From: Roseburia sp. | Lineage (GTDB): Bacteria; Bacillota; Clostridia; Lachnospirales; Lachnospiraceae | DNA length: 64,000 nucleotides | NCBI GenBank assembly: GCA_017937095.1 | Contig: JAGBEG010000010.1 | Span: forward strand, 124,001 to 188,000 | Direction of reading: 5' to 3' | In this document: one piece after another, positions 53,141 to 61,551 of the stretch | Layout: every line of letters starts with the position of its first letter | Numbering within the stretch: the stretch's first letter is position 1 | The notes under the pieces: generated by a model | Database searches by the model: none | The model's input: only the letters and a program-made list of their open reading frames with translations | Told to the model about the DNA's origin: nothing | Program-made: the position numbers and the translations under genes

Positions 53141-54097
53141 ATGAAGAAAAAACGGATTACAATACTTGGTATATTTTTACTGACCTGTATGTTGTCAGGC
53201 GGATGCTCCGGCGACAGCAGTGCGCAGGAGACAAATGTAAAAGAAACCGTTTCTGCTACAGAAGCGGTTCCCGGCACAGAAACAGAAGAGATTTCTACTG
53301 AAACCGAAAATGTTCCGGCAGAGACAGAGACCGAAGAGAAAGCAGTACTTCCCGATGGAATCTACACGGCGTATTTTGATACGGACAGCAGTATGTTTCA
53401 GGTAAACGAAGCCTGTGACGGCAAAGGAACGCTGACGGTAGAAAACGGGGAAATGACAATCCACATTTCACTCATGTCCAAAAAGATTGTAAATCTATAT
53501 CCCGGACTTGCAGAGGATGCGGCAAAAGACGGAGCCAAACTGCTTATGCCGACGGAGGATTCGGTTACATACAGCGATGGCATCACAGAGGAGGTCTACG
53601 GCTTTGACGTGCCGGTTCCGGTACTGGATGAGGAATTTGATCTGGCATTGATCGGAACAAAGGGAATCTGGTACGACCATAAGGTCAGCGTCTCGAATCC
53701 AGAGCCGTCAGAGGACGGGGCGCAGGCCCAAAGCACCCCGGAGGACGGGGCGCAGGCAGAAAGTGACCTCGAACTGGAAGACGGTACGTATACCGTCGAG
53801 CTCACCTTTGAAGGCGGAAGCGGCAAAGCACAGGTTTTATCTCCCGCAACGGTGACAGTAGCAGGAGAAACTGTGACGGCAACCATAGAGTGGAGCAGCC
53901 CGAACTATGATTATATGCTCGTAGACGGAGAAAAATATCTGCCGGTGAATACGGAAGGAAATTCTGTATTTGAGATTCCTGTTCTAAACTTTGATGCGCC
54001 GATGGACGTCATCGGGGATACCGTGGCAATGAGCAAGCCGCATGAGATAGCGTATACGCTCACATTTCATTCCGATACCATGAAACCGGTGGAATAA
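53141..54097 (+). CDS. surface lipoprotein with two related beta domains
   Basis: 318 residues. Lipobox SGGC (Cys22), then a Glu/Thr-rich linker to about residue 68. The first domain (about 70-185) reads LPDGIYTAYFDTDSSMFQVNEACDGKGTLTVENGEMTIHISLMSKKIVNLYPG; the second (about 208-318) opens LEDGTYTVELTFEGGSGKAQVLSPATVTV. The two look like diverged copies, joined by a short repeat (EDGAQAQ/EDGAQAE). I have seen similar proteins beside cobalamin or iron uptake genes; heme/corrinoid binding is a guess. It follows CbiK by 9 bp. Confidence 0.72.
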   Translation: MKKKRITILGIFLLTCMLSGGCSGDSSAQETNVKETVSATEAVPGTETEEISTETENVPAETETEEKAVLPDGIYTAYFDTDSSMFQVNEACDGKGTLTVENGEMTIHISLMSKKIVNLYPGLAEDAAKDGAKLLMPTEDSVTYSDGITEEVYGFDVPVPVLDEEFDLALIGTKGIWYDHKVSVSNPEPSEDGAQAQSTPEDGAQAESDLELEDGTYTVELTFEGGSGKAQVLSPATVTVAGETVTATIEWSSPNYDYMLVDGEKYLPVNTEGNSVFEIPVLNFDAPMDVIGDTVAMSKPHEIAYTLTFHSDTMKPVE

Positions 54098-54109
54098 GAG
54101 GTATTTTGA

Positions 54110-55312
54110 ATGCGAAGAAGAAAAAAGACAATCGTTGCAATCGGTCTGTTTTTGATAGGACTGTCGGGGCTTTTGGGCTGCGGCAGTCCTTCTTCCGATT
54201 CTGAGGTTCTTTCACAGAAAGACACGGAGACGGCGGTCGCGGCATCCGAACTCCGGGAAGAACAGGCGCAGTCGGGGCTTATTTATGAAAGCAGCATGGA
54301 ACTTAAGTACGCAAAAAACTTTGCGGTAGACTACTACGCGGGCGGCTATACAATGCTGACGACGACAATTGACGGGCAAAGGTTTTTGATCGTGCCGGAG
54401 GGCAAAGAGATACCGGAACATTTAGAGGAAGACATCGTGGTATTGAAACGCCCGCTGAAAAATTTCTATCTGGTCGCGTCCGCCGTTATGGATATGTTTC
54501 ATGCGCTGGACGGACTGGATGCGATTGCTTTTTCCGGTCAAAAAGAAGAAAACTGGTATATTGAGGAAGCGAGAGAAGCGATGGAAGACGGCGATATCCT
54601 TTATGCTGGGAAATACAGTATGCCGGATTATGAGATGATCGTTTCTGAGGGATGCTCCCTTGCCATAGAAAACACGATGATCTTTCATACGCCTGAGGTC
54701 GTTGAAAAACTGGAGGATTTTGGAATCCCTGTTATGATCGAGTATTCGAGTTATGAATCGCACCCGCTCGGCAGAGTGGAATGGATCAAATTTTTCGGGG
54801 CGCTGCTCGGAAAGGAAGAGGAAGCAGCGCGGATTTTTGAGGAGCAGACGGCGATTCTTGAGAGCGTGACAGCGGATGAAAAAACAGATCAGACAGTCGC
54901 TTTCTTTTACATCACGTCAAACGGTCTGGTACAGGTGAGACAGTCCTCGGATTATGTTCCCCAGATGATAGAGCTTGCGGGTGGCAGCTATGTTCCCGCG
55001 AACCTCGGCGATCCCGACACAAAGCGTTCAACCATGAATATGCAGGTGGAGGAATTTTATAACAGCGCAAAGGATGCGGATTTTCTCATTTATAACAGTT
55101 CGATTGACGGCGGCGTGGCAAGCGTTGACGAGCTTCTTGACAAATGCGGATTACTGGCGGATTTTAAGGCGGTACAGGAAGGGAATGTCTGGTGTACTAC
55201 AAATGACATGTACCAGCAGTCGCTTTCCATCGGCTATCTGACCGAAGACATCCATACCATGCTGCTGGGCGGGGAAGAAGACGACATGCATTATCTTTTC
55301 CATCTGGAATAA
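54110..55312 (+). CDS. btuF: ABC transporter substrate-binding lipoprotein (BtuF/FepB type)
   Basis: 400 residues. Lipobox LLGC (Cys24). The mature part has the periplasmic-binding (PF01497-like) pattern: AKNFAVDYYAGGYTMLTT, VSEGCSLAIENTMIF, a central helix and TSNGLVQVRQSSDYVPQMIELAGGSYVPANLG. Family members bind cobalamin or ferric siderophores; the riboswitch supports a corrinoid. It follows the duplicated-domain lipoprotein by 12 bp. The symbol is by role, not by close similarity. Confidence 0.83.
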   Translation: MRRRKKTIVAIGLFLIGLSGLLGCGSPSSDSEVLSQKDTETAVAASELREEQAQSGLIYESSMELKYAKNFAVDYYAGGYTMLTTTIDGQRFLIVPEGKEIPEHLEEDIVVLKRPLKNFYLVASAVMDMFHALDGLDAIAFSGQKEENWYIEEAREAMEDGDILYAGKYSMPDYEMIVSEGCSLAIENTMIFHTPEVVEKLEDFGIPVMIEYSSYESHPLGRVEWIKFFGALLGKEEEAARIFEEQTAILESVTADEKTDQTVAFFYITSNGLVQVRQSSDYVPQMIELAGGSYVPANLGDPDTKRSTMNMQVEEFYNSAKDADFLIYNSSIDGGVASVDELLDKCGLLADFKAVQEGNVWCTTNDMYQQSLSIGYLTEDIHTMLLGGEEDDMHYLFHLE

Positions 55313-55324
55313 AAGAAAGGAACT

Positions 55325-56356
55325 GTGGTTCATATGCCAAAAAGCAGAAAATACAGATATATTGCGGCATTTGTTTTTCTTGGGGTCAGCGTTATTTTGT
55401 TTCTTATTCTCAATATCTGTATCGGAAGTGTGACGATTTCCCTGCCGGATATGATAGGAACACTGACCGGAGAGAAAAGCAGTGAGACGGCGGCAAGAAT
55501 TTTATGGGATATCAGGCTTCCGAGAGCGGTGTCTGTTGTGATACTCGGCGGTGCGCTGGCGCTTGCCGGATATCTGTTACAGACTTTTTTTCACAACCCG
55601 ATTGCCGGGCCGTTTGTTTTGGGGATTTCTTCGGGGGCGAAAATGGTGGTGGCGCTTATGATGGTCTTTCTGATGGGAAGAGCCGTCCGGGTGACTTCGG
55701 CGGATATGATTCTTGCCGCATTTGTGGGCGCCATGCTGTCTATGGGGTTCGTCCTGCTTTTGTCGCGCAGGATAAAGGGTATGTCAATGCTGGTAGTCAG
55801 CGGGGTCATGATCGGCTATATCTGTTCTGCGATTACAGAGCTTGTGGTGACCTTTGCGGACGATGCGGACATTGTAAATCTGCACAACTGGTCGCAGGGC
55901 AGCTTTTCCGGAATGACATGGGAAAATGTAAAGGTTATGGCAATCGTGGTTGCCATAACCTTTCTGGCGGTCTTTTTGCTGTCAAAGCCGCTTGGCGCAT
56001 ATCAGCTCGGGGAAGCCTATGCGCAGAATATGGGAGTCAATATCCGGCTTCTTCGGATATGGCTTGTGATTTTATCAAGCATTCTGTCCGCCTGCATTGT
56101 CGCCTTTGCGGGACCGATTTCCTTCGTCGGAATCGCAACGCCGCATCTGGTCAAAAAACTGCTTGGAACGGCAGAGCCGATCTGGATGATCCCAGCCTGT
56201 TTTCTGGGCGGAAGCGTTTTCTGCTTATTCTGCGACCTGCTCGCGAGAAATCTTCTTACGCCGACAGAATTAAGCATCAGCACGGTGACGGCAATCTTCG
56301 GCGCGCCTGTCGTTTTATGGATCATGGCGAAGCAGAAAAAGGAGAGGGCGGTATAA
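55325..56356 (+). CDS. btuC: ABC transporter permease (BtuC/FecCD family)
   Basis: 343 residues with about ten membrane segments. Opening AAFVFLGVSVILFLILNICIGSV, then LPRAVSVVILGGALALAGYLLQTFFHNPIAGPFVLGISSGA, the FecCD signature, and the C-terminal GPISFVGIATPHLVKKLLGTAEP. It pairs with the ATPase through a stop-start overlap (TAATG). Corrinoid transport is inferred from the upstream riboswitch. Confidence 0.9.
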   Translation: MVHMPKSRKYRYIAAFVFLGVSVILFLILNICIGSVTISLPDMIGTLTGEKSSETAARILWDIRLPRAVSVVILGGALALAGYLLQTFFHNPIAGPFVLGISSGAKMVVALMMVFLMGRAVRVTSADMILAAFVGAMLSMGFVLLLSRRIKGMSMLVVSGVMIGYICSAITELVVTFADDADIVNLHNWSQGSFSGMTWENVKVMAIVVAITFLAVFLLSKPLGAYQLGEAYAQNMGVNIRLLRIWLVILSSILSACIVAFAGPISFVGIATPHLVKKLLGTAEPIWMIPACFLGGSVFCLFCDLLARNLLTPTELSISTVTAIFGAPVVLWIMAKQKKERAV

Positions 56357-57459
56357 TGGAGTATTATTTTAAAACAAAGCAGATGAGCGTCGGATATCAG
56401 GGAAAGCCGCTGATCCGGGATATTGAAATCGGGCTGAAAAAGGGGGAGATCTTAAGTCTGATCGGACCAAACGGCGCGGGAAAGTCAACGATATTAAAGA
56501 GTATTGCAAGGCAGCTTAAGCTGATTGACGGCGCCGTATATCTGGATAACAGAAAGCTTTCCGGGATGTCAGGCGCAGAGCTTTCTAAGAGGATGGCAGT
56601 CGTTTTTACAGAAAAGCTAAAGACAGAGCTGATGACCTGCGAGGATGTTGTTGCTACGGGCAGATATCCATATACCGGGCATTTTGGGATTTTATCAAAA
56701 GAGGATTACGCCATTGTAGAGGAAGCGATGAAGCTGGTTCATGTCACAGAAATAAGGCATCAGGACTTTACGAAGATCAGTGACGGGCAAAGACAGCGGG
56801 TCATGCTTGCCAGAGCGATCAGCCAGGAGCCGGAGATTGTTATTCTGGATGAGCCGACTTCCTTTCTGGATGTGAAATATAAGCTGGAATTTTTATCGGT
56901 ACTGCAGAATCTAAGAAACGACAAAGGTCTGACCGTAATCATGTCAATTCACGAACTGGAGCTGGCGGAGCGGGTTTCCGACCGGATTCTCTGCGTGAAG
57001 GGGGAATATGTGGAACGGTTCGGCACAACGGACGAAATTTTCCGGCAGGGCTATATGAAGGCTCTTTTTGGAATTGAAATGGGCAGCTTTGACGAAGAAA
57101 ACAGCAGCATGGAGCTAAAAGCGCCCGCCGGAGAACCGGAGGTGTTCGTGATCGCCGGAGGCGGGACGGGGAGAAGCGTTTACCGGAGGCTGCAGCGGTC
57201 GGGAACGCCGTTTGCCAGCGGAATCCTTTTTGAAAATGACCTCGATTATCCGGTGGCTGCGGCGCTGGCGGCAAAGGTCATCAAAGCGGAAAGCTTTGAA
57301 CCGATAAAAGAGACACTTGTAAGCGAAGCAAAAGCGGTCATAGACGGCTGCGACAGGGTAATCTGCTGCAGGCGTGTGTTCGGCAGTCTGGAAAAGGCAA
57401 ATGAAGAACTTCTTATCTATGCGAGGGCAGCGGGGAAAATTGTGGAAGAAAACACTTGA
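56356..57459 (+). CDS. btuD: ABC transporter ATPase with C-terminal extension (BtuD type)
   Basis: 367 residues. ABC domain about 1-250: Walker A GPNGAGKST, signature ISDGQRQRVMLARA, Walker B IVILDEPTSFLDVKY, switch His in SIHELELAERV. A ~115-residue extension follows (EVFVIAGGGTGRSVYRRLQRSGTPFASGILFENDLDYPVAAALAAKVI ... DGCDRVICCRR), looking like a small Rossmann-type alpha/beta domain absent from standard BtuD. Start ATG 56356 overlaps the permease stop; the frame is open much further upstream but only as a shadow. Confidence 0.9.
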   Translation: MEYYFKTKQMSVGYQGKPLIRDIEIGLKKGEILSLIGPNGAGKSTILKSIARQLKLIDGAVYLDNRKLSGMSGAELSKRMAVVFTEKLKTELMTCEDVVATGRYPYTGHFGILSKEDYAIVEEAMKLVHVTEIRHQDFTKISDGQRQRVMLARAISQEPEIVILDEPTSFLDVKYKLEFLSVLQNLRNDKGLTVIMSIHELELAERVSDRILCVKGEYVERFGTTDEIFRQGYMKALFGIEMGSFDEENSSMELKAPAGEPEVFVIAGGGTGRSVYRRLQRSGTPFASGILFENDLDYPVAAALAAKVIKAESFEPIKETLVSEAKAVIDGCDRVICCRRVFGSLEKANEELLIYARAAGKIVEENT

Positions 57460-57484
57460 CAATAATTGTCAAATTGACTATTAT
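57456..57484 (+). promoter_or_regulatory. promoter with TTGACAA-TAA-TTGTCAA operator for the NrtR-type cassette
   Basis: TTGACA (57456-57461), 17-bp spacer and TATTAT (57479-57484). The -35 and half the spacer are covered by the perfect 7-3-7 palindrome TTGACAATAATTGTCAA (57456-57472). The promoter overlaps the btuD stop codon, so the cassette is separately controlled. The NrtR-type protein made from this promoter is the likely ligand. Confidence 0.75.
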
Positions 57485-57545
57485 AATAAAAACAATAAAA
57501 GTCGAGAAGACCATTAATAAAAAAGGGTGAAAACAGGAGAAAGAC

Positions 57546-58304
57546 ATGCAGAGCAAAGAAACCATGACAGAAGAAGAATTTTTAAAGCAATACAAACCCG
57601 AAAAATACGAGAAGCCTTCCGTTACGGTCGATATTCTGATTTTTACCATGAACCGGGAACAGCAGTTGCAATTACTGCTGATACAGAGAGGAAAACATCC
57701 ATTTCTTGGGAAATGGGCGATTCCCGGCGGCTTTGTCCAGATGAAGGAATCCTTAGAGGAGGGAGCTGCCAGGGAACTTCGGGAGGAGACGGGACTTACC
57801 GGAATTTATCTGGAACAGCTCTACACCTTCGGCGCGGTGGAGCGGGACGTTCGGATGCGGGTTATCTCCGTGGCGTATCTTGCGCTTGTGCCTGCGAACC
57901 GGATAAACCTTCAGGCGGGGGATGATGCCGCCGATGCCAGCCTGTTTACGGTGGAACAAACGGAACAGGGCTTTACGCTTTCTTCCAAGGAGAAGAACTG
58001 TACGCTCACGGAGGAGGATCTGGCGTTCGACCACAGTGAGATCATACGGACTGCCTTAGAGCGTCTGAGAGGAAAGGTTAGATACTCCGATATCGCGCTG
58101 GAGCTTTTGGCGGATAAAGAGAAGTTTTCTATCTATGAGCTGCAGCGAATCTATGAGTCGCTTGCAGGGAAAAAGGCAGATACCGCGAATTTCAGACGTT
58201 CCTTTAAAAAGAAATTTATTGACACGGGCAGAGTGGAGAAGCTGGAAGAAAAATGCTTCACATATTCCAAAAAACCCAGCAGCTATTATAAACTTCTGAA
58301 ATAG
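57546..58304 (+). CDS. NrtR-type NUDIX transcriptional regulator
   Basis: 252 residues. N-terminal NUDIX domain (about 24-155) with complete box G62-FVQMK-E68 ... R76-E77-L-R-E80-E81-T-G83, so hydrolysis is possible, unlike many NrtRs. The C-terminal winged helix (about 160-252) has RYSDIALELLADKEKFSIYELQRIYESLAGKKADTANFRRSFKKKFIDTG, the NrtR recognition-helix pattern. NrtR proteins sense ADP-ribose and repress NAD genes; here the only genes downstream are the cassette partners. AGGAG precedes the ATG; it sits beside its own operator. Confidence 0.88.
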   Translation: MQSKETMTEEEFLKQYKPEKYEKPSVTVDILIFTMNREQQLQLLLIQRGKHPFLGKWAIPGGFVQMKESLEEGAARELREETGLTGIYLEQLYTFGAVERDVRMRVISVAYLALVPANRINLQAGDDAADASLFTVEQTEQGFTLSSKEKNCTLTEEDLAFDHSEIIRTALERLRGKVRYSDIALELLADKEKFSIYELQRIYESLAGKKADTANFRRSFKKKFIDTGRVEKLEEKCFTYSKKPSSYYKLLK

Positions 58305-58322
58305 AATACCAAAGGAGAAGGC

Positions 58323-59342
58323 ATGGCGATATTAAAGTGTAAAATGTGCGGCGGAACCATGGAATATGACAGCACGGAAAATCTGGCGGTCTGCCCGTAC
58401 TGCGGCAGCAAAGCCACCGTGTTTGAACAGGACAAAAAGCTGTTTGAGCAATTTCAGAATATGTTCGGGGCACTTTTAAACCAGCAGAGCCGCACCGTTA
58501 CGGACGATGGCTTTTGGGTGGAAGCAAATACGGAAGAATTGCTGCGGGAGGACGGAGAGCAGATACAGATTACCTACCTCGTCAAACAGAAAGTGGATAT
58601 GTGCACGATGTATGTGGCAAAAAAGCATGTCATTTACATTTTTGAAAAAGAGCATGAGCAATACGCCGCCCAGTATCAGAGAATGGTAAGCGAACTGAAA
58701 TATCCCAATCCCGATATGGAGCGGGAGCTAAAAAGCTATATCCCGGAGGTAATCACGGAATGCCGGCTTAAGGATGGAAGAATCTTTCTTGCCATTGCAA
58801 AACAAGAGGGGGTATATCCGTTGGGAATGCTTGGGATATTGCTGGACCGGCACGTGGCATGGGTGATAAGCCGGATGGAAAACTTATGCTGTCTGTTAGA
58901 ATATAACGGTATGGTGCTAAATGCCCTGACCGTAGATAATCTGTTTGTAGACCCTGCCAATCATCAGCTATACCTTTACGGCGGCTGGTGGTTTTCGGGT
59001 TATGAAGGGGCAAAAGCACATGGGTGCTCCGGGGATGTCAGACCATATATAAAGCAGAGCAGATGGAGGGAGAACAGAAATCACGGGAGTACCGATCTTG
59101 AAAGCCTTCGTCTTGTGGCGGCAAAGCTTCTGGGCTGTCAAAGCCGGGAAAAGCTAAGAGAGTATGCATTGCTGCCGGAGCCGTTTCTGGAATTTTTGCT
59201 GAATAAGCCGGAGGCTTCGGCAGGAGCAGATTTCGAAAAATGGGACCGCGTGCTGGAACGTTCCTATGGCGAGCGAAAATTCATTCCGCTTCCGATTACT
59301 GAGGCGGAGATATTTGCAAGGGAAAAGAAATCGGTAGAATGA
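58323..59342 (+). CDS. zinc-ribbon protein with degenerate kinase-like domain
   Basis: 339 residues. A zinc ribbon is at the N-terminus (C6, C9, C24, C27). A mid-to-C-terminal region resembles the eukaryotic-like kinase fold: GMVLNALTVDNLFVDPANHQLYLYGGWW aligns with the HxDxxxxN...DFG stretch, but the catalytic Asp and DFG are not kept; STDLESLRLVAAKLLG looks like the following tDxxSL helix. So it is probably a pseudokinase adaptor. It follows the regulator by 18 bp. No experimentally known homologue is recognised. Confidence 0.72.
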   Translation: MAILKCKMCGGTMEYDSTENLAVCPYCGSKATVFEQDKKLFEQFQNMFGALLNQQSRTVTDDGFWVEANTEELLREDGEQIQITYLVKQKVDMCTMYVAKKHVIYIFEKEHEQYAAQYQRMVSELKYPNPDMERELKSYIPEVITECRLKDGRIFLAIAKQEGVYPLGMLGILLDRHVAWVISRMENLCCLLEYNGMVLNALTVDNLFVDPANHQLYLYGGWWFSGYEGAKAHGCSGDVRPYIKQSRWRENRNHGSTDLESLRLVAAKLLGCQSREKLREYALLPEPFLEFLLNKPEASAGADFEKWDRVLERSYGERKFIPLPITEAEIFAREKKSVE

Positions 59343-59355
59343 GGAGGAAAAGAGT

Positions 59356-60270
59356 ATGGGACATGGAAGTTATCAGAGCAGGGATTGGGAAAAATTAAAG
59401 AGTGCACGCGGCATCAACGCGTCCTCAACGGTGAATGAACTGTATCAGTCCAGAAGGATGAAAGATTATTTAAACCCATACGGTGTCGCCTTCCGGGAAT
59501 CCTGTGATTCTATGGATAATCCGGCGTCGACAGCGATTATTTTCGGATTGGATGTGACCGGCTCCATGGGATATTTGTCGGAGGAGATTGCCAAGGGAGC
59601 GCTAAACCGCACAATGCTTGAAATCTACGAAAAGAAGCCGGTCACCAATCCGCATATTATGTTTCAGGCAATCGGGGATTCTAAGAGTGATGAGGCACCT
59701 TTACAGACCACGCAGTTTGAGGCGGACATCCGCATTGCAGAGCAGCTTTTGGATGTCTATTTCGAGGGCAGAGGCGGCGGAAACGGCGGAGAATCCTATT
59801 TGCTTTCCTGGTATTTCGCGGCAAAGCATACAAAGATTGACTGCTTCGAAAAGCGAAAAGAAAAGGGATTTCTTTTCACCATAGGGGATGAACGCACGCA
59901 TAAGGAATTAACGCGGGGCGAGATCAGCCGGGTATTCGGTGACAACGCCGAAAGAAACTACAGCGCCATAGAGCTGTATAACGAGGCGTCCCAGAAGTAT
60001 GAGATTTTTCATATTGTCATGAAGGCGGGTGCTTATTCCAGCCAGAAGAGCGGGGCGGACTGGAAATCGCTGATTAAGGACAGGGCGATAGAGCTGTCCC
60101 CGGATGATCTGGATGTGCTGCCGGAAATCTTTGTCAGTCTGATGCAGGCGGTAAAGGGAATGGAAAGAAAAGAAATCGCGGCGCAATGGCAGGGAAAGGC
60201 AAGGGATGTGGTAGCAGATATTTTAGAAACCACACAGCTTGGAAAGAAAAAGAGGTTTTTGATTTTTTAG
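59356..60270 (+). CDS. von Willebrand factor A (vWA) domain protein
   Basis: 304 residues. The vWA domain starts IIFGLDVTGSMGYL with the MIDAS D66-x-T-G-S70, followed by IGDSKSDEAPLQTTQFEADIRIAEQL, GGGNGGESYLLSWYFAA and TIGDERTHKELTRG, which supply further MIDAS residues. A ~55-residue N-terminus (MGHGSYQSRDWEKLKSARGI) and a C-terminal helix flank it. No signal peptide. vWA proteins of this kind act as metal-dependent assembly factors with ATPases or in Ter-like stress systems. It starts 13 bp after the pseudokinase gene. Confidence 0.82.
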   Translation: MGHGSYQSRDWEKLKSARGINASSTVNELYQSRRMKDYLNPYGVAFRESCDSMDNPASTAIIFGLDVTGSMGYLSEEIAKGALNRTMLEIYEKKPVTNPHIMFQAIGDSKSDEAPLQTTQFEADIRIAEQLLDVYFEGRGGGNGGESYLLSWYFAAKHTKIDCFEKRKEKGFLFTIGDERTHKELTRGEISRVFGDNAERNYSAIELYNEASQKYEIFHIVMKAGAYSSQKSGADWKSLIKDRAIELSPDDLDVLPEIFVSLMQAVKGMERKEIAAQWQGKARDVVADILETTQLGKKKRFLIF

Positions 60271-61551
60271 ATGAGGGAGATCAAGGTCGTAATCGGAAAA
60301 AATTTTGGAGACGAGGGAAAAGGACAGACCGTAGAGCTGCTCTGCCGCGGGAAAAACGCCGTTGTGGTGCGTCATAACGGCGGAGCGCAGGCGGGGCATA
60401 CCGTGGAGGACGGAAGCTTCCGCTTTGTATTTCATCAGTTGGGGAGCGGCAGCCGTTGGAACTGTCCGACCTATTGGAGCGAAACCTTTCTGCCGGATTT
60501 GTTAAAGCTCGGTGAGGAGGTGGAGGCATTTAAGCGGGAATTACAGGAAAAGCTGGGGGTCTCCTTTGCGGGAAGAATCTATGCCGATGGGAACTGTGCC
60601 TGCACCACGGTTTATGATGTTCTGTTAAACAGTCTTGTGGAACAGCTTAGAGGAAAGAAGAAGCACGGCTCCTGCGGAATGGGAATCTATGAGGCGGTCG
60701 TGCGCACCAGAGAAGAAGAATTTTCCCTGCGGCTTGGTGAATTTTCCGGTGCGGGCGAAGCGCAGATTGCAGAACGGTTAAGGCGGATTCGCGAAGGCTA
60801 TGTCCGGCCGAAGGTCCATAAGCTTTGCGCAGAATACCCGGAGGAATTTTCGCGGGAAGAGATTCAGGAATGGCTTGCGCTGCTCTGGGATGAAAATCTC
60901 TGTCAGAACGCGGCGGCGGAAATGTGTGACAATTTTAACCGCTATGTTTCACTGGCGGACTGGGAGGATATTTCAGAAAGGTACGATACGGTTATTTTTG
61001 AAAACGCCCAGGGGCTGATGCTGGATGAGGACAACCGGGAATATTTTCCGCATCTGACGCCTTCCCATACCGGACTGTTCAATGTGGCAAAGCTGCTTTG
61101 CAAAGACGGAACGCAGGAAGGCGTACAGAAGGAACAGAAAATAGAAATGGGGCAGCCCGATCTGGAAATCTTTTATGTGACCCGTACCTATGTGACGCGG
61201 CATGGAGCGGGGAGACTGGATTTCGAATGCAGGAAAGAAGACATTCATCCCGGTATGACAGACCTTACGAATGTCCCCAATCCGTGGCAGGATTGTCTGC
61301 GCTATGCAAAGCATCCCGCCGGAGCGGAATTTGTCCGATACATGGAAGAGGATTTACGGCAGCTAAAGGGAATCACATGTCCTATGCGGTGTACGCTTCT
61401 TGTGACGCACGGGAATGAAACCGAAGGAAAGATGCTGTTTGCGGATAAGGAGAGAACGATTTCGGAGGTTTCAAAGCTTTTGGAGGAATGCGGATTTGCA
61501 ATCAGAACCCAGCGTATGGAGCCAAATGAGGAGAACAAACATCTTTTTTAA
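60271..61551 (+). CDS. divergent adenylosuccinate synthetase-like protein
   Basis: 426 residues. PurA motifs are visible: GKNFGDEGKGQTVELL with catalytic-type D14 and K17, HNGGAQAGHTV with H43, the GSCGMGIYEAV loop, ENAQGLMLDEDNREYFPHLTPSHTG (244-248 for EGAQG) and VTRHGAG (H311). The aspartate-binding TTGRPR loop and the GTP-specificity TKxDVLD motif of canonical PurA are not seen; the C-terminal ~110 residues are different. The partner amine is probably not aspartate. It starts immediately after the vWA stop; the family is unrecognised as a housekeeping PurA. Confidence 0.8.
   Translation: MREIKVVIGKNFGDEGKGQTVELLCRGKNAVVVRHNGGAQAGHTVEDGSFRFVFHQLGSGSRWNCPTYWSETFLPDLLKLGEEVEAFKRELQEKLGVSFAGRIYADGNCACTTVYDVLLNSLVEQLRGKKKHGSCGMGIYEAVVRTREEEFSLRLGEFSGAGEAQIAERLRRIREGYVRPKVHKLCAEYPEEFSREEIQEWLALLWDENLCQNAAAEMCDNFNRYVSLADWEDISERYDTVIFENAQGLMLDEDNREYFPHLTPSHTGLFNVAKLLCKDGTQEGVQKEQKIEMGQPDLEIFYVTRTYVTRHGAGRLDFECRKEDIHPGMTDLTNVPNPWQDCLRYAKHPAGAEFVRYMEEDLRQLKGITCPMRCTLLVTHGNETEGKMLFADKERTISEVSKLLEECGFAIRTQRMEPNEENKHLF

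Noticed and set aside
55504..56355. Upstream extension of the btuD frame to 651 codons
   Set aside because: It lies fully inside btuC in another frame; the ATG at 56356 overlaps the btuC stop and fits the ABC N-terminus.
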